Assembly: GCF_014204985.1 (NCBI RefSeq)
Contig: NZ_JACHMP010000001.1
Location: forward strand, 3,410,001-3,474,000
Direction of reading: 5' to 3'
Source of the DNA: Streptosporangium becharense
GTDB lineage: Bacteria; Actinomycetota; Actinomycetes; Streptosporangiales; Streptosporangiaceae
Length of the DNA: 64,000 nt
Shown here one piece after another: positions 8,186 to 20,059 of the stretch. Both the position numbers and the translations under genes were made by a program. The notes under the pieces are model-generated. The model was given only the letters and a program-made list of their open reading frames with translations, was not told the DNA's origin and did no database searches. Within the stretch, counting starts at the first letter, position 1, and every line of letters begins with the position of its first letter.

Positions 8186-10098
8186 CACATGTTCCCTACG
8201 TAGAGCAGCGCGCCAACGACCACGGCGGCACCGAAGAGGATGGACAACGCATAAGACCTCACGTAGCCGGTCTGGACGCGGCGCAGCCGCCCGGAGGTCC
8301 CGCCGATCCCCGCCGCCAGGCCGTTCACCACTCCGTCGACGCCGCGGTTGTCGAAGAACACCGCGATGCGGGTCAGCCACTGGCCGGGACGCATGAACAG
8401 CGCCTCGTTCAGGGCGTCGCCGTACAGGTCACGACGGGCGAACGTGGTGAGGAAGGAGCCGCGCGGGGCGAGCTGGGGCACCTCGGCGGCGCCGTAGCGG
8501 AACCAGGCGAACGCGGCACCGGCCGCGACCAGCGCGAGCGTGGCCAGGCCGGGGGTGCTGAACGGGTGGAAGGCCGGCATCTCATCCGGAGCCGGACCAC
8601 CCACGGCCGGGACGAGGAACTTCATGAACCGGTTGTCGAGGACCAGGAAGGCGCCCAGGAAGATCGAGCCGATCGACAGGACGATCAGCGGCACGGTCAT
8701 CACGGCGGGCGACTCGTGCGGGTGGGCGTCGTCGGCCCAGCGCCTCTTGCCGAAGAAGGTCATGAAGACCATCCGCGACATGTAGAAGCCGGTCAGACCG
8801 GCGCCCAGCACGGCGAGCCAGCCCAGCACGGGGTTGTGGTGCATCGCCGTCTCGATGATGCCGTCCTTGGTGAAGTAACCGGACAGCAGCGGGAAGCCGA
8901 TGATCGCCAGGTAGCCGATGATGAAGGTGATCGCGGTGACCTTCATCACCGGGAACAGGCCGCCGTACCTGCGCATGTCGACCTCGTCGTTCATGCCGTG
9001 CATGACGGAGCCGGCGCCGAGGAACATGTTGGCCTTGAAGAAGCCGTGCGTGATCAGGTGCGCGATGGCGAAGGCGTAGCCCACCGGGCCGATGCCCGCG
9101 GCGAGCATCATGTAGCCGATCTGCGACATCGTCGAACCGGCCAGGCCCTTCTTGATGTCGTCCTTGGCGCAACCGATGATCGCACCGGCGAGCAGCGTGG
9201 CCACGCCGACGATCGTCACGACGAGCTGCGCGGTCGGGGCGGCCTCGAAGAAGAGACCGGACCTGACGACCAGGTAGACACCGGCGGTGACCATGGTCGC
9301 GGCGTGGATGAGGGCCGAGACCGGGGTCGGGCCCTCCATCGCGTCCAGCAGCCACGACTGCAGCGGAAGCTGCGCCGACTTGCCGCAGGCGCCCATGAGG
9401 AGCAGCAGGCCGATGGCGGTCATCGTGGTGTCGGAGGCGCCGGCCGTGGGGACCGTCTGGGCGAGGTCCTTGAAGGCGAACGTGCCGAACGTGCTCCAGA
9501 TCATGAACATCGCGATCAGCAGGCCGAAGTCGCCGACGCGGTTGACGACGAACGCCTTCTTGGCCGCGACCGCCGCCGAGGGCTTGAACTGCCAGAACCC
9601 GATCAGCAGGTACGAGGCGAGGCCCACGCCCTCCCAGCCCATGAACAGGCCGAGGTAGTTGTCGGACAGCACCAGCAGGAGCATGGCGGCGACGAACAGG
9701 TTCAGGTAGGCGAAGAACCGGCGCCGGTCGACGTCGTGCGACATGTAGCCGATCGAGTAGATGTGGATCAGCGAACCCACACCGGTGATCAGCAGGGCGA
9801 AGCTGATCGACAGCGGGTCGATCAGCAGCCCCAGGTTCGCGACGCCGGGGATGAACTCGTACAGCGCGACGGCGAGACGGCGCTGCTCCGGTGCCCGGCC
9901 CAGCAGCTCGACGAAGGAGACCGCGGCCACCGCGAAGGCGGCCAGGGACATCACGACGCCGACCAGGTGACCCCAGCGGTTGGTACGGCGTCCGCCCAGC
10001 AGGAGGAACGCGGCCCCCAGCAGCGGCAGCGCGATCATCAGCCAGGAGAGCCCGATCACCCCACCGGAGTGCGGGACGATCTCAGCGGGAGATTGCAC
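8185..10098 (-). CDS. nuoL: NADH-quinone oxidoreductase subunit L
   Basis: Largest antiporter-like subunit of complex I, the distal proton pump with the long lateral helix. 637 residues. Visible family segments are [69 protein letters not shown], and [20 protein letters not shown]. The C-terminal hundred residues match the amphipathic transverse helix and last membrane helix. The GTG start at 10098 follows AGAGG at 6 nt and is 10 nt after the nuoK stop. Confidence 0.96.
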   Translation of the reverse strand: MQSPAEIVPHSGGVIGLSWLMIALPLLGAAFLLLGGRRTNRWGHLVGVVMSLAAFAVAAVSFVELLGRAPEQRRLAVALYEFIPGVANLGLLIDPLSISFALLITGVGSLIHIYSIGYMSHDVDRRRFFAYLNLFVAAMLLLVLSDNYLGLFMGWEGVGLASYLLIGFWQFKPSAAVAAKKAFVVNRVGDFGLLIAMFMIWSTFGTFAFKDLAQTVPTAGASDTTMTAIGLLLLMGACGKSAQLPLQSWLLDAMEGPTPVSALIHAATMVTAGVYLVVRSGLFFEAAPTAQLVVTIVGVATLLAGAIIGCAKDDIKKGLAGSTMSQIGYMMLAAGIGPVGYAFAIAHLITHGFFKANMFLGAGSVMHGMNDEVDMRRYGGLFPVMKVTAITFIIGYLAIIGFPLLSGYFTKDGIIETAMHHNPVLGWLAVLGAGLTGFYMSRMVFMTFFGKRRWADDAHPHESPAVMTVPLIVLSIGSIFLGAFLVLDNRFMKFLVPAVGGPAPDEMPAFHPFSTPGLATLALVAAGAAFAWFRYGAAEVPQLAPRGSFLTTFARRDLYGDALNEALFMRPGQWLTRIAVFFDNRGVDGVVNGLAAGIGGTSGRLRRVQTGYVRSYALSILFGAAVVVGALLYVGNM

Positions 10099-10108
10099 CT
10101 GCCACCTC

Positions 10109-10405
10109 TTAGTACTTCAGCAGGTTGGCGTCGTCCACAGACGCCGACCTGCGGGTTCGGAAGATCATCACGATGATGGCAAGGCCGATCACGACCTCCG
10201 CCGCGGCCACCACCATCACGAAGAAGGCGATCAGCTGGCCGTCCAGGTTGCCGTGCTGCCGGGCGAAGGTGACGAACGCGAGGTTGCAGGCGTTGAGCAT
10301 GAGCTCCACGCACATGAACACCACGATGGCGTTGCGTCGCATGAGCACGCCGATGGCGCCGATCGCGAAGAGCAGCCCGGAGAGCACCAGGTAGTGAGTG
10401 GTCAC
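10109..10405 (-). CDS. nuoK: NADH-quinone oxidoreductase subunit K
   Basis: A 98-residue three-helix membrane subunit of the complex I proton path. It has the two conserved membrane glutamates, in [14 protein letters not shown] and [13 protein letters not shown]. The GTG start overlaps the nuoJ stop (GTGA). Length matches the family. Confidence 0.95.
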   Translation of the reverse strand: MTTHYLVLSGLLFAIGAIGVLMRRNAIVVFMCVELMLNACNLAFVTFARQHGNLDGQLIAFFVMVVAAAEVVIGLAIIVMIFRTRRSASVDDANLLKY

Positions 10406-11235
10406 TTGCCGTCCTCCTGCTTGAGCGCGTCCTTCACCTGGACGGGCTCCTCTGCCAGGTCGGGGTCGTGGTCCTGGTCGGCGTCCTTCTCCAGGACCTG
10501 CTTGATGAGCGCCGCCTTCGCCGGGTCGGTGGGCGTGAAACCGTCCTCCATCTCGTGCCGGGCGAGCACCCGGTTGATCGACTTGGCCGAGACCGTGCCG
10601 TCGGGCAGCAGCGCGGGCATGTCGATGGCGTTGTGCAGCGCGTAGGTGCCCGGACCCGGCAGCGGCGAGGGCTGCGGGCCGGCGAAGCGGGCACGGGCCA
10701 GGTCGCGCTGGGTCGCCCTGGGCCTGACCCGCTCCCGGTGGGCGAGCACCATCGCGCCGAGCGCGGCGGTGATCAGCAGCGCCGAGGTGACCTCGAAGGC
10801 GAAGACGTACTTGGTGAAGATCAGCTGCGCCAGCGAGGGCACGTTGCCGCCTCCCTCCTGCACGGCGCTCTCCAGACCGGCGGGCGCGCCGTAGGCGGTG
10901 TTGCCGACGGCCAGGGCGAGCAGGGCGGCGAAGCCCAGGCCCGCGACCGCCGTCCACAGACGCTGCCCCTTGATCGTCTCCACCAGCGAGTCGGAGGAGT
11001 CGACGCCGACCAGCATCAGGACGAACAGGAAGAGCATCATGACCGCGCCGGTGTAGACGATGATCTGCACGGCGGCGAGGAAGGGGGCGTCCTGGACCGC
11101 GTAGAGCACGGCCAGGGAGAGCATGACGACGCCCAGCATCAGGGCGGAGTAGACCGCCTTGCGACTGAAGACGAGCCCGAGGGCGGCCGATACGGAGACG
11201 ACCGCGAGGACCCAGAACGTGATGGTCTCACCCAT
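10402..11235 (-). CDS. nuoJ: NADH-quinone oxidoreductase subunit J
   Basis: A 277-residue membrane subunit with five helices. The conserved tyrosine-bearing helix appears as [21 protein letters not shown]. The region after about residue 170 is a long hydrophilic tail ([30 protein letters not shown] and an acidic end), longer than in E. coli but usual in actinobacteria. Start ATG 11235 lies inside the end of nuoI (8 nt overlap). The proton-path role is by family. Confidence 0.94.
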   Translation of the reverse strand: MGETITFWVLAVVSVSAALGLVFSRKAVYSALMLGVVMLSLAVLYAVQDAPFLAAVQIIVYTGAVMMLFLFVLMLVGVDSSDSLVETIKGQRLWTAVAGLGFAALLALAVGNTAYGAPAGLESAVQEGGGNVPSLAQLIFTKYVFAFEVTSALLITAALGAMVLAHRERVRPRATQRDLARARFAGPQPSPLPGPGTYALHNAIDMPALLPDGTVSAKSINRVLARHEMEDGFTPTDPAKAALIKQVLEKDADQDHDPDLAEEPVQVKDALKQEDGK

Positions 11236-11743
11236 TGTTGCGTCCCAGCCGGTAGTAGTCCTCTTCGGTCTCGCCGAGGCGCATGGCGTGCGGCGGGGCC
11301 TCCATGCCGGGGCCGAGCGGCGCGAGCAGCATCTCCTTGGTGTAGATGAGGCTCTCACGGCTGCTGTCGGCGAGCTCGTATTCGTTGGTCATCGTCAGAG
11401 CGCGCGTCGGGCACGCCTCGATGCACAGACCGCACAGGATGCACCGCAGATAGTTGATCTGGTAGGTGCGTCCGTAACGCTCACCGGGCGAGTAACGCTC
11501 CTCGTCGGTGTTGTCCGCGCCCTCGACGAAGATCGCGTCAGCCGGGCAGGCCCACGCGCACAGCTCACAGCCGACGCACTTCTCCAGGCCGTCGGGCCAG
11601 CGGTTGAGCTGGTGCCGGCCGTGGAAGCGCGGAGCCGTGGGCTTCTTCTCCTCGGGGTAGTTGACCGTTTCGACCTTCTTGAACATGGTGTGGAAGGTCA
11701 CGCCGAACCCCTTGATGGGGTTCAGCCAATCAGTTGCTCCCAC
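11228..11743 (-). CDS. nuoI: NADH-quinone oxidoreductase subunit I (two 4Fe-4S clusters)
   Basis: Peripheral-arm ferredoxin-like subunit carrying clusters N6a and N6b, which pass electrons to N2 in NuoB. In the 171-residue product the ligands are C56, C59, C62, C66 ([12 protein letters not shown]) and C101, C104, C107, C111 ([12 protein letters not shown]). The GTG at 11743 is chosen because GGAGG lies 6 nt upstream; it overlaps the nuoH 3' end by 14 nt. The open frame further upstream reads as antisense-type composition inside nuoH and is not used. Confidence 0.95.
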   Translation of the reverse strand: MGATDWLNPIKGFGVTFHTMFKKVETVNYPEEKKPTAPRFHGRHQLNRWPDGLEKCVGCELCAWACPADAIFVEGADNTDEERYSPGERYGRTYQINYLRCILCGLCIEACPTRALTMTNEYELADSSRESLIYTKEMLLAPLGPGMEAPPHAMRLGETEEDYYRLGRNNG

Positions 11744-13079
11744 TGGGAACCTCCTTGCGCGCCACCCCGTGGTAGTGCGGCAGGTCGAGCGGCGGCACAG
11801 GGAAGCCACCCGCGGTGGGCTCGGCCTGGAGATGCTCGAACTCGGCCTGGATCTGGGCGGCCTTGTCCTCCTTGCGCTTCTGCAGCACGCTGTCGAAGCG
11901 CCACCAGATGCCAAGGCAGCCGACCATGACGAGCGCGGCGAGGATGAGCACGACCGAGCGGTTGACGTCCTGGATCTGCAGGGCCCTGACGGTGGCGACC
12001 AGGAGGATCCACGCCAGGTTGACCGGGATGAGGATCTTCCAGCCGAGGGCCATGAGCTGGTCGTAGCGGACCCGCGGCAGCGAGGCGCGGCACCAGACGA
12101 AGAAGGAGAAGACCAGCACCATCTTCAGGAAGAACCACAGCAGCGGCCACCAGCCGGTGTTGGCCCCGTCCCACGCCGAGATCGGCCACGGTGCCCGCCA
12201 GCCACCCATGAACAGGGTGATCGACATCGCGGAGACCACGAAGACGTTGACGTACTCGGCGAGCATGATGACGGCGAACTTCAGCGAGTTGGAGTACTCG
12301 GTCTGGAAGCCGCCGACCAGCTCGCCCTCGCCCTCGGGAAGGTCGAAGGGGACCCGGTTGGTCTCACCCAGCATGGTGATGATGTAGATCAGGAAGGACG
12401 GGATGAGCAGGACCATGTACCACGAGGGCATCGGGATCTCCAGCCCGCCCAGGGTGAGCACCCCGCCGGAGGCCTGCGCCGCGACGATCTCCGAGGTGGA
12501 GAGCGTCCCGGCGAACAGGAAGACACCCACGAACGACAGGCCCATGGCGATCTCGTACGAGACCACCTGAGCGCTGGCCCGCAGACCGCCGAGCACGGCG
12601 TAGGGCGAACGCGAGCCCCAACCGGCGAGCACGATGCCGTACACGCCGATCGAGGCCATCGCCAGCACCATCAGCACGGCGACCGGCATGTCGGTCAGCT
12701 GCAGCGGCGTCTCGACGCCGAACATCGAGACCTTGGGGCCCATCGGGACGACGGAGAAGGCCAGGAAGGCCGGGACCGCCAGGACCACCGGAGCGATGAA
12801 GTAGATCACCTTGTCGACGGTGCGGGGCATCAGGTCTTCCTTCAGCCCCATCTTCAGGCCGTCGGCCACCGACTGGAGCAACCCGAACTTGCCCGCCCGG
12901 TTGGGGCCGTACCGGTTCTGCATGCGCGAGATGAGCTTGCGCTCGAACCACACGCCGAAGAGCACGCCCAGCATCAGGACGACGAAGATGACAACGGCCT
13001 TGATGATGCTGATCCAGAGCGGGTCCTTGCCGAAGTCGGCAAGGGTCGGATCGGCCGCTAGGAGAGTCCGGGCATTCAT
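11730..13079 (-). CDS. nuoH: NADH-quinone oxidoreductase subunit H
   Basis: Membrane subunit that forms the quinone cavity with NuoB and NuoD. 449 residues, eight or more helices. Conserved loops are visible: [42 protein letters not shown] and [26 protein letters not shown], the latter with the acidic loop near the quinone site. The C-terminal 70 residues form a polar tail rich in Pro and Glu, longer than in proteobacteria. The ATG overlaps the nuoG stop (TAATG). Confidence 0.96.
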   Translation of the reverse strand: MNARTLLAADPTLADFGKDPLWISIIKAVVIFVVLMLGVLFGVWFERKLISRMQNRYGPNRAGKFGLLQSVADGLKMGLKEDLMPRTVDKVIYFIAPVVLAVPAFLAFSVVPMGPKVSMFGVETPLQLTDMPVAVLMVLAMASIGVYGIVLAGWGSRSPYAVLGGLRASAQVVSYEIAMGLSFVGVFLFAGTLSTSEIVAAQASGGVLTLGGLEIPMPSWYMVLLIPSFLIYIITMLGETNRVPFDLPEGEGELVGGFQTEYSNSLKFAVIMLAEYVNVFVVSAMSITLFMGGWRAPWPISAWDGANTGWWPLLWFFLKMVLVFSFFVWCRASLPRVRYDQLMALGWKILIPVNLAWILLVATVRALQIQDVNRSVVLILAALVMVGCLGIWWRFDSVLQKRKEDKAAQIQAEFEHLQAEPTAGGFPVPPLDLPHYHGVARKEVPSGSN

Positions 13080-15691
13080 TACCGCTCCTCGTTAGCTTCG
13101 CCGGCGGTTCCTACCTCGCCGGCCGTCGTGCCGGAGGCACGCTCGGGAAGCACCGTGTCCGCGCCGGGAAGCACGGTGTCCGCGGCCTCGGGCGCTCCCG
13201 CGACCGTGCTCACCGCACCGGGCGTGACCGGGCTCGCGGCGGCGGGTGCGACCGCGCCGGCGGACGTGCCCCCGGCGGGCCCGATCGCGACGATCTCGCC
13301 GGCGACGGCCCGCAGGTCACGGGTGACCGAGCGGCCCGCCGAGTTGGCCGGCAGCCACACCACCCGGTCGGGCAGGTCGGCGATCCGCACCGGCAGGGTC
13401 AGCGAGCCGCGCTCGGTGCCGACGGTGATCTCACCGCCGTCGGCCAGCCCGGCCTCCGCCGCGGTGGCCGCGGAGACCAGCGCCTCGGCAGCGCGGGCGG
13501 TGCCCGCCAGGTAGGGCTCGCCCGCCTGCAGGCGGCCGTCGTCGAGCAGCAGGTGCCAGGTGGCGAGGACCGCCTGGCCGGCCTGCGGCTCGGCGAGGAC
13601 CGGGGCGTCCACCGCGGGGGCGGCGGCGCGGGAGCCGCGCCAGGCGCCGATCGCCGCGAGCTCGCGGCGGGCGGCGGCCGGGTCGGGCAGGCCCAGGTGC
13701 ACGTCCATGGCGTCGGCGATGGCCGAGATGACCCGCAGGTCGCTCATGACGCCGGGAACCCGCAGCGCCTCCTCGAAGGTGCGTCCCCGCCCCTCCCAGT
13801 TGACGAACGTGCCCGACTTCTCGGCCGCCACGGCGACCGGGAGGACCACGTCGGCCCGGTCGGTGACCGCGCTGGCGCGCTGCTCCAGGCTCACGATGAA
13901 CGGGGTGTTCTCCAGGGCGACCAGGGCGGCCTGCGGCGCGGCCAGGTCGTAGGGGTCGACACCGGCGATGACGAGGGCGTCGATCTCCCCGTCGAGCGCG
14001 GCCTTCAGGATGCCGGTGGTGTCACGGCCCTCGCCCTCGGGGAGCGAGGCGACGTTCCACGCCCTGGCCACCTCGGCGCGGGCGGCCTCGTCGCCGACCG
14101 GACGGCCGATCGGCAGCAGGTTCGGCAGCGCGCCGGCCTCGACGGCGCCGCGCTCACCGGCCCGGCGCGGGACCCACGCCAGGCGGGCGCCGCTCGACTC
14201 GGCCAGCCGCACCAGCGCCGACAGCGCACCCGGCACGGTCGCCAGCCGCTCACCGGCCAGGATGACCGCACCCGGCTGCCTGACCGCCTCGGCGGCGATC
14301 GGGTCGACGGCGGCGAGGTCGTCCAGCACGGCGGTCTCGGAGCCCGGCACCGCCGGGACGAGCGTGCCGCCCATCTTGGCGAGCCCGGCGGTGGCGAAGG
14401 GGGCGACGGAGAAGACCCTCAGCCCCTTCTTCCGCCACGCCTTGCGCAGGCGCAGGAAGACGATCGGCGACTCCTCGTCCGGCTCGAAGCCCACCAGGAG
14501 CACGGCCGGCGCCTTCTCCAGGTCCGCGTAACGGACCTCGATGCCCTTGCCCGCGACGGCGTGGGCGAGGAAGCTCGCCTCCTCCGCAGAGTGGGGGCGG
14601 GCGCGGAAGTCGATGTCGTTGGTGCCGAGGGCGAGCCTGGCGAACTTGGCGTAGCCGTACGCCTCCTCGACGGTGGCCCGCCCGCCGACGAGCACGCCCG
14701 CCCGACCGCGCGCCGCGGCGAGGCCCCGGGCCGCGGCGGCGAACGCCTCGGGCCAGGAGGCCGGGACCAGGCGACCCTCCTCGTCACGGACGAGGGGGGT
14801 CTTCAGCCGGTCGGGCTGGGTGCCGTAGGTGAAGGCCCAGCGGCCCTTGTCGCAGTTCCACTCCTCGTTGACCTCGGGGTCGTCCCCGGCCAGGCGGCGG
14901 GTGACCTTGCCCCGGCGGTGGTCGGTGCGCAGGGAGCAGCCGCTGGCGCAGTGCTCGCAGGCGCTCGGCGTGGAGACCAGGTCGAACGGACGCGCCTGGA
15001 AGCGGTACGCCGCGCCGGTCAGCGCGCCGACCGGGCAGATCTGCACGGTGTTGCCGGAGAAGTAGGACTCGAACGGCCGCCCGTCGGCGGCGCCGACCTG
15101 CTCCTTGGCCCCGCGCTCGAAGAAGTCGATGAGCGGGTCGCCGGCGATCTCGTCGGAGAAGCGGATGCAGCGCGCGCACTGGACGCAGCGCTCACGGTCG
15201 AGCAGCACCTCGCTGGAGAGCGCCACGGGCTTGTCGAAGGTCCGCTTCTTCTCCTGGAAGCGGCTCTCCCCCTGCCCGTTGGACATCGCCTGGTTCTGCA
15301 GCGGGCACTCGCCGCCCTTGTCGCAGACCGGGCAGTCGAGCGGGTGGTTCATGAGCAGCAGCTCCATGACCCCGCGCTGCGCCTTCTCCGCGACCGGGGA
15401 GGTGAGCTGGGTCTGCACGACCATGCCCTGCGCGACCTCGATCGCGCAGGACGGCTGCGGCTTGGGGAACCCGCGGCCGTTGCCGGCGTCGGGGATGTCC
15501 ACCAGGCACTGGCGGCAGTTGGCCGCCGGGTCCAGCAGCGGGTGGTCGCAGAACCGCGGGATCTGGATGCCGAGCAGCTCGGCCGCCCGGATGATCAGCG
15601 TGCCCTTCGGCACGCTCACCTGGAACCCGTCGATGGTGACGGTGACCAGGTCCACCGGCGTCTGGGCCGGGGTGGTGGCTTCGACGGTCAT
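13079..15691 (-). CDS. nuoG: NADH-quinone oxidoreductase subunit G
   Basis: Largest peripheral subunit, carrying several Fe-S clusters on the electron path from NuoF. The 870-residue product shows the 2Fe-2S ligands C48, C59, C62 and C82, the His/Cys N5 motif in [14 protein letters not shown], the 4Fe-4S motif CVQCARC with a later CPVGAL, and CEHCASGC plus a distant NCDKGRW cysteine that match the extra N7 cluster. The rest is a molybdopterin-oxidoreductase-like domain without catalytic role. The last 70 residues are a low-complexity Ala/Gly/Thr tail, probably disordered. ATG start; 67 bp separate it from nuoF. Confidence 0.96.
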   Translation of the reverse strand: MTVEATTPAQTPVDLVTVTIDGFQVSVPKGTLIIRAAELLGIQIPRFCDHPLLDPAANCRQCLVDIPDAGNGRGFPKPQPSCAIEVAQGMVVQTQLTSPVAEKAQRGVMELLLMNHPLDCPVCDKGGECPLQNQAMSNGQGESRFQEKKRTFDKPVALSSEVLLDRERCVQCARCIRFSDEIAGDPLIDFFERGAKEQVGAADGRPFESYFSGNTVQICPVGALTGAAYRFQARPFDLVSTPSACEHCASGCSLRTDHRRGKVTRRLAGDDPEVNEEWNCDKGRWAFTYGTQPDRLKTPLVRDEEGRLVPASWPEAFAAAARGLAAARGRAGVLVGGRATVEEAYGYAKFARLALGTNDIDFRARPHSAEEASFLAHAVAGKGIEVRYADLEKAPAVLLVGFEPDEESPIVFLRLRKAWRKKGLRVFSVAPFATAGLAKMGGTLVPAVPGSETAVLDDLAAVDPIAAEAVRQPGAVILAGERLATVPGALSALVRLAESSGARLAWVPRRAGERGAVEAGALPNLLPIGRPVGDEAARAEVARAWNVASLPEGEGRDTTGILKAALDGEIDALVIAGVDPYDLAAPQAALVALENTPFIVSLEQRASAVTDRADVVLPVAVAAEKSGTFVNWEGRGRTFEEALRVPGVMSDLRVISAIADAMDVHLGLPDPAAARRELAAIGAWRGSRAAAPAVDAPVLAEPQAGQAVLATWHLLLDDGRLQAGEPYLAGTARAAEALVSAATAAEAGLADGGEITVGTERGSLTLPVRIADLPDRVVWLPANSAGRSVTRDLRAVAGEIVAIGPAGGTSAGAVAPAAASPVTPGAVSTVAGAPEAADTVLPGADTVLPERASGTTAGEVGTAGEANEER

Positions 15692-15758
15692 GGCGCCTCC
15701 TCCGTCGGCCTCATGACCGAAACGGTGCTGTGCTTGTCGGTTGCCTCGCGCCTGGCGG

Positions 15759-17045
15759 TCACTTCGTCCCCCACAGCCTGGACGGGGCGTGGTCGAACGG
15801 GCAGCCGCCGATCTCGAAGTGCTTGAGGTACTCGTCGCGGAAGAGCTTCACCGACGAGTGGATGGGGCTGGTGGCACCGTCGCCCAGAGCGCAGAAGGAG
15901 CGGCCCAGGATGTTGTCGGCGATGTCGGTGATCGTGGTCAGGTCGTCTTCGGTGCCCTGACCCTTCTCCAGCCGCTTGAGCACCTGCTTAAGCCAGTAGG
16001 TGCCCTCCCGGCAGGGGGTGCACTTGCCGCAGGACTCGTGCGCGTAGAACTCGGTCCAGCGCAGCACGGCGCGGACCACGCACGTGGTCTCGTCGAAGAT
16101 CTGCAGGGCCCGGGTGCCGAGCATGGACCCCTTCGCGCCGACCGACTCGAAGTCGAGCGGGACGTCGAGGTGCTCGTCGGTGAAGATCGGCGTGCTGGAC
16201 CCGCCGGGGGTCCAGAACTTCAGCCGGTGCCCCTCACGCATGCCGCCGGACATGTCGAGCAGTTCGCGCAGGGTGATGCCGAGCGGCGCCTCGTACTGGC
16301 CGGGCCTGGCCACGTGCCCGCTCAGCGAGAAGATGCCGAAGCCCTTGGACTTCTCGGTGCCCATCCCGGCGAACCAGTCGGCGCCGTTGGCGATGATCGA
16401 GGGAACACTGGCGATCGACTCGACGTTGTTGACGACGGTGGGCGAGGCGTACAGGCCCGCCACGGCCGGGAAGGGAGGCTTGAGCCGAGGTTGGCCGCGG
16501 TGACCCTCCAGCGAGTCGAGCAGCGCCGTCTCCTCGCCGCAGATGTAGGCGCCGGCTCCGCTGTGCACGACCAGCTCCAGGTCGAAACCCGACCCGAAGA
16601 GGTCCTTGCCGAGGTAGCCCTCGGCGTACGCCTCGGCGACGGCCGCCTGCAGCCGGCGGATGACGTGCAGCACCTCGCCGCGCACGTAGATGAAGGCGTG
16701 GTTGGCCCGGATCGCGTACGAGGCGATGATGACGCCCTCGACCAGCGCGTGCGGGTTGGCCATCATCAGCGGGATGTCCTTGCACGTGCCGGGCTCGGAC
16801 TCGTCGGCGTTGACCACCAGGTAGTGCGGTTTGCCGTCGCCCTGGGGGATGAAGCCCCACTTCATGCCGGTGGGGAAGCCCGCGCCGCCGCGTCCGCGCA
16901 GGCCGGAGTCCTTGACCGCCTGGATGACGGCGTCCGGGTCCATGCCCAGGGCCTTCCTGGCCGCCGAGTACTCGCCGTAGCCCTCCAGGGTGAAGGAGTT
17001 CGGCTGGTCCCAGTTCGCGGTGAGAACCGGGGTGAGAGTGGTCAC
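15759..17045 (-). CDS. nuoF: NADH-quinone oxidoreductase subunit F (NADH/FMN site)
   Basis: Entry point for electrons: binds NADH and FMN and the N3 4Fe-4S cluster. In the 428-residue product the NADH/FMN glycine-rich loop is [15 protein letters not shown] (51-65), a second FMN segment is [14 protein letters not shown] (164-176), and cluster ligands are C339, C342, C345 (SCGKCTPC) with C385. GTG start at 17045, 76 bp after the nuoE stop. Soluble, cytoplasmic arm. Confidence 0.97.
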   Translation of the reverse strand: MTTLTPVLTANWDQPNSFTLEGYGEYSAARKALGMDPDAVIQAVKDSGLRGRGGAGFPTGMKWGFIPQGDGKPHYLVVNADESEPGTCKDIPLMMANPHALVEGVIIASYAIRANHAFIYVRGEVLHVIRRLQAAVAEAYAEGYLGKDLFGSGFDLELVVHSGAGAYICGEETALLDSLEGHRGQPRLKPPFPAVAGLYASPTVVNNVESIASVPSIIANGADWFAGMGTEKSKGFGIFSLSGHVARPGQYEAPLGITLRELLDMSGGMREGHRLKFWTPGGSSTPIFTDEHLDVPLDFESVGAKGSMLGTRALQIFDETTCVVRAVLRWTEFYAHESCGKCTPCREGTYWLKQVLKRLEKGQGTEDDLTTITDIADNILGRSFCALGDGATSPIHSSVKLFRDEYLKHFEIGGCPFDHAPSRLWGTK

Positions 17046-17121
17046 TTCGTCTCCTCGCCTGGCAGCCCGTCGCTCCGGGACGAGGCCGCACCGTGCCTGA
17101 TGGCTCGCTCGTTACGCCTGC

Positions 17122-17916
17122 TCACGCTTCGGGAGCCTTCCAACCCTTGGCCTTGGCGATCTTGAGGCCCTCCAGGGAGGCCTCCCCCGCCGAAGGGCCG
17201 TCACCGGCCAGGCCGTCGGAGAGCCCGGAGAGCACCCGCGAGGCCTCCTTGAACGTGCAGAGCTTCTTCGGACCGCGGGTCGGCGAGACCTCCTTGCCGT
17301 CCTTGAGGTCGTCGACGAGCTGCTTGGCCGACTCGGGGGTCTGGTTGTCGAAGAACTCCCAGTTGACCATCATCACCGGGGCGAAGTCGCAGGCGGCGTT
17401 GCACTCCAGCCGCTCCAGCGAGACCTTCCCGTCCGCCGTCGCCTCGTCGTGGCCGACGCCGACGTGCTCGGAGAGCTCGTCCCAGATCTGGTCGCCGCCC
17501 ATGACCGCGCAGAGCGTGTTGATGCACACGCCCACGTGGTACTGGCCCATCGGCTTGCGCTTGTACATCGTGTAGAAGGTGGACACGCCCACGACCTCGG
17601 CCTTGCTCAGGCCGAGCATCTCGGCGCAGAACTCGTGACCGGCGTCGGAGACGTAGCCGTCCTCCGACTGCACCAGGTGCAGCAGGGGCAGCAGCGCCGA
17701 CCGCGGCTTGGGGTAACGGCCGATGATCTCCTTGGCGTCGCGCTCCAGGCGCTCGCGGACCTCCGGCGCGTAGCCGCCGTTCACCGTCGAGCCCTCTGCC
17801 GGGGTCGCGTGGACGGCCCGGTTCGCGGGCTCGTCGCCCGTGCCCGTGGTCGCACCCACCGCGCTCTCACCGGTCAGGCCCGTGCCCGTGGTCGCGTTGA
17901 CCTTGTCGGCGCTCAT
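17122..17916 (-). CDS. nuoE: NADH-quinone oxidoreductase subunit E
   Basis: Thioredoxin-like 2Fe-2S (N1a) subunit partnering NuoF. The 264-residue product has ligands C131, C136, C172 and C176 (CINTLC and CNAAC). The helical N-terminal domain ([24 protein letters not shown]) is normal. Both ends are extended: about 48 residues of Ala/Thr/Gly-rich sequence before the fold, and a 50-residue tail ending in [10 protein letters not shown], which is common in actinobacteria. ATG at 17916 overlaps the nuoD stop (ATGA). Confidence 0.95.
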   Translation of the reverse strand: MSADKVNATTGTGLTGESAVGATTGTGDEPANRAVHATPAEGSTVNGGYAPEVRERLERDAKEIIGRYPKPRSALLPLLHLVQSEDGYVSDAGHEFCAEMLGLSKAEVVGVSTFYTMYKRKPMGQYHVGVCINTLCAVMGGDQIWDELSEHVGVGHDEATADGKVSLERLECNAACDFAPVMMVNWEFFDNQTPESAKQLVDDLKDGKEVSPTRGPKKLCTFKEASRVLSGLSDGLAGDGPSAGEASLEGLKIAKAKGWKAPEA

Positions 17917-19289
17917 CGGTCGACACCTCCCATCACCGGATCGATCGAGGCCACCGCGGAGATGACGTCGGCGACCATGCCGCCCTCGCACGTCGCGGGG
18001 ACCGCCTGCAGGTTCGTGAACGACGGGTCACGGAAGTGCACCCGGTACGGGCGCGTGCCGCCGTCGCTGACCACGTGGGCGCCGAGCTCGCCGCGGGGGC
18101 CCTCGACCGAGGCGTACGCCTGCCCGGCCGGGACCCGGAAGCCCTCGGTCACCAGCTTGAAGTGGTGGATGAGCGCCTCCATCGAGCCGCTCATGATGTG
18201 CGCGATGTGGTCGGGCGAGTTGCCCAGGCCGTCGGGACCCAGCGCGAGCTGCGAGGGCCAGCCGATCTTCTTGTCGTCGACCATCACCCGGTCGCCCTTG
18301 AGCGGTCCGGCCAGCCGGTCGAGCGCCTGCTCAATGATCTTGAGCGACTCCTCCATCTCGGCGATCCGGACCAGGTAGCGGCCGTAGACGTCGGCGGTCG
18401 TCTGCGTCGGGACGTCGAACTCGTAGGTCTCGTAACCGCAGTAGGGCTGCGACTTGCGCAGGTCCCACGGCAGGCCCGCGGCCCGCAGCATCGGGCCGGT
18501 GACGCCCAGCGCCATGCACCCGGTGAGGTCGAGGTAGGCGACGTCCTTCGTCCGGGACAGGTAGACCGGGTTGGCGTCGAGCAGCTTGCGCATCTCTTTG
18601 ATGCGCTGCGGCATGAGCTTCAGCAACTCGCCGACCTTGTCGACGGCCCCGGCCGGCAGGTCGACGGAGACGCCGCCCGGCCGGACGTAGGCCATGTTCA
18701 TCCGCAGGCCGGTGATGTACTCCATCACATCGAGCACCATCTCGCGCTCGCGGGAGCCGAACAGGAACGGGGTGGTCGCCCCCAGCTCCATGCCGAAGGT
18801 GCCGATGGCCACCCAGTGCGAGGAGATCCGGGTGAGCTCCATCATCATCACGCGGATGGCCTGCGCACGCTCGGGGACGCGGTCGGTGATGCCCAGCAGC
18901 TTCTCGACGGCCATGCAGTAGGCCGTCTCGTTGAAGATGGGCGACAGGTAGTCCATCCGGGTGACGAACGTGGTCCCCTGGGTCCACGTCCGGTATTCCA
19001 GGTTCTTCTCGATGCCGGTGTGCAGGTAGCCGATGACCGTGCGGGCCTCGGTGACCGTCTCACCGTCGAGGTTGAGGACCAGGCGGAGCACGCCGTGCGT
19101 GGACGGGTGCTGCGGGCCCATGTTGACGACGAGCTGCTCGTCCTGCTGACCGGACAGGGTTTCGAGCAGTTCCGTCCAGTCGCCGCCGGAGACGGTGTAG
19201 ACCCGGTCCTCGGCGTCGTGGGCGGTCGCGGCGCTGTAGGCCGCCTTGGGGTTGCCGGCTTCGGCGACCTCTTCGTACGCGGCGCTCAC
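17913..19289 (-). CDS. nuoD: NADH-quinone oxidoreductase subunit D
   Basis: The 49 kDa subunit that forms the quinone site with NuoB and NuoH. 458 residues from GTG 19289, which overlaps the nuoC stop (GTGA). The quinone-site block [22 protein letters not shown] is present near residue 56, as are [32 protein letters not shown] and the C-terminal DPVMGGVDR ending used throughout the family. A 50-residue N-terminal extension precedes the core. Related to the large subunit of NiFe hydrogenases but without metal cysteines. Confidence 0.96.
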   Translation of the reverse strand: MSAAYEEVAEAGNPKAAYSAATAHDAEDRVYTVSGGDWTELLETLSGQQDEQLVVNMGPQHPSTHGVLRLVLNLDGETVTEARTVIGYLHTGIEKNLEYRTWTQGTTFVTRMDYLSPIFNETAYCMAVEKLLGITDRVPERAQAIRVMMMELTRISSHWVAIGTFGMELGATTPFLFGSREREMVLDVMEYITGLRMNMAYVRPGGVSVDLPAGAVDKVGELLKLMPQRIKEMRKLLDANPVYLSRTKDVAYLDLTGCMALGVTGPMLRAAGLPWDLRKSQPYCGYETYEFDVPTQTTADVYGRYLVRIAEMEESLKIIEQALDRLAGPLKGDRVMVDDKKIGWPSQLALGPDGLGNSPDHIAHIMSGSMEALIHHFKLVTEGFRVPAGQAYASVEGPRGELGAHVVSDGGTRPYRVHFRDPSFTNLQAVPATCEGGMVADVISAVASIDPVMGGVDR

Positions 19290-19963
19290 CGGTACGTCCT
19301 CCTCTCGTCCGGCGCGGGGATCTCGGCGCCGCGGTACTCGACCGGGATGCCGCCGAGCGGGTAGTCCTTGCGCTGGGGGTGCCCGTCCCAGTCGTCGGGC
19401 ATCATGATCCGGGTCAGCGCCGGGTGCCCGTCGAAGACGATGCCGAAGAAGTCCCACGTCTCCCGCTCATGCCAGTCGTGGGTCGGGTAGACCGAGACCG
19501 TGGAGGGAATGTGGGGGTCGGCGTCCGGGCAGGAGATCTCCAGGCGGAGACGCCGGTTGTGGGTGATCGAGCACAGGTGGATCACCGCGTGCAGCTCCTG
19601 GCCCTCCAGGTGCGGGTAGTGCACCCCGGAGACGCCCAGCGAGAGTTCGAACCGCAGGGCGGGGTCGTCGCGCAGGACCCTGACGACGTCGAGCAGGCGC
19701 TCGCGCCGCACGTGGAAGGTCAGCTCGCCACGGTCGACGACCACGCGCTCGACGGCGTCGGCGAGGTCGCCGCCCAGTGCGCGCTCCAACTCGTCGGCGA
19801 TGGTGTCGAAGTAGCCACCGTACGGGCGGGGCGTGGAGAGCTCAGGCTTGCGCCGCACGACGAGGCGGCCGTAGCCGGAGGTGTCACCGGTGCCCGAGGC
19901 GCCGAACATGCCCCGGTGGGCGATCGGCTCCTCCGGCAGGCCGGGGAGGTTGTCAGTACTCAC
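19286..19963 (-). CDS. nuoC: NADH-quinone oxidoreductase subunit C
   Basis: The 30 kDa peripheral subunit, 225 residues. Its hallmark [41 protein letters not shown] is in the C-terminal third (give or take a few residues, 165-205). The GTG start lies in a 57 bp duplicated segment (see repeat), with GAGGAG 12 nt upstream, a loose spacing. This makes it the one nuo gene here whose translation start looks rearranged. Confidence 0.94.
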   Translation of the reverse strand: MSTDNLPGLPEEPIAHRGMFGASGTGDTSGYGRLVVRRKPELSTPRPYGGYFDTIADELERALGGDLADAVERVVVDRGELTFHVRRERLLDVVRVLRDDPALRFELSLGVSGVHYPHLEGQELHAVIHLCSITHNRRLRLEISCPDADPHIPSTVSVYPTHDWHERETWDFFGIVFDGHPALTRIMMPDDWDGHPQRKDYPLGGIPVEYRGAEIPAPDERRTYR

Positions 19964-20039
19964 AGTCGCTCACCGCTCCTCGTTCGCTGCGCTCACTGCG
20001 TCGAGTTCGCTCCAGCTCACAGTCGCTCACCGCTCCTCG
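19959..20039. repeat. 57 bp offset direct duplication spanning the nuoC start
   Basis: A 24 bp segment (19959-19982) is repeated without mismatch at 20016-20039, 57 bp away. Each copy carries, on the minus strand, GAGGAG, then GTG 12 nt later. The copy nearest the gene provides the nuoC start; the other starts a short in-frame ORF. Confidence 0.85.
19970..20020 (-). other. Upstream mini-ORF in the nuoB-nuoC gap
   Basis: From the duplicated GTG at 20020 the frame of nuoC runs 16 codons and ends at TGA 19970-19972, 6 nt before the nuoC start. It is a by-product of the duplication; it could act as a leader that couples or dampens nuoC translation. No evidence of expression. Confidence 0.35.
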
Positions 20040-20059
20040 GTCAGTTCGCTGCGCGGGCC

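Noticed and set aside
13553-15826. 757-residue plus-strand frame opposite nuoG
   Set aside because: Antisense shadow: nuoG is fully supported by cluster motifs on the minus strand.
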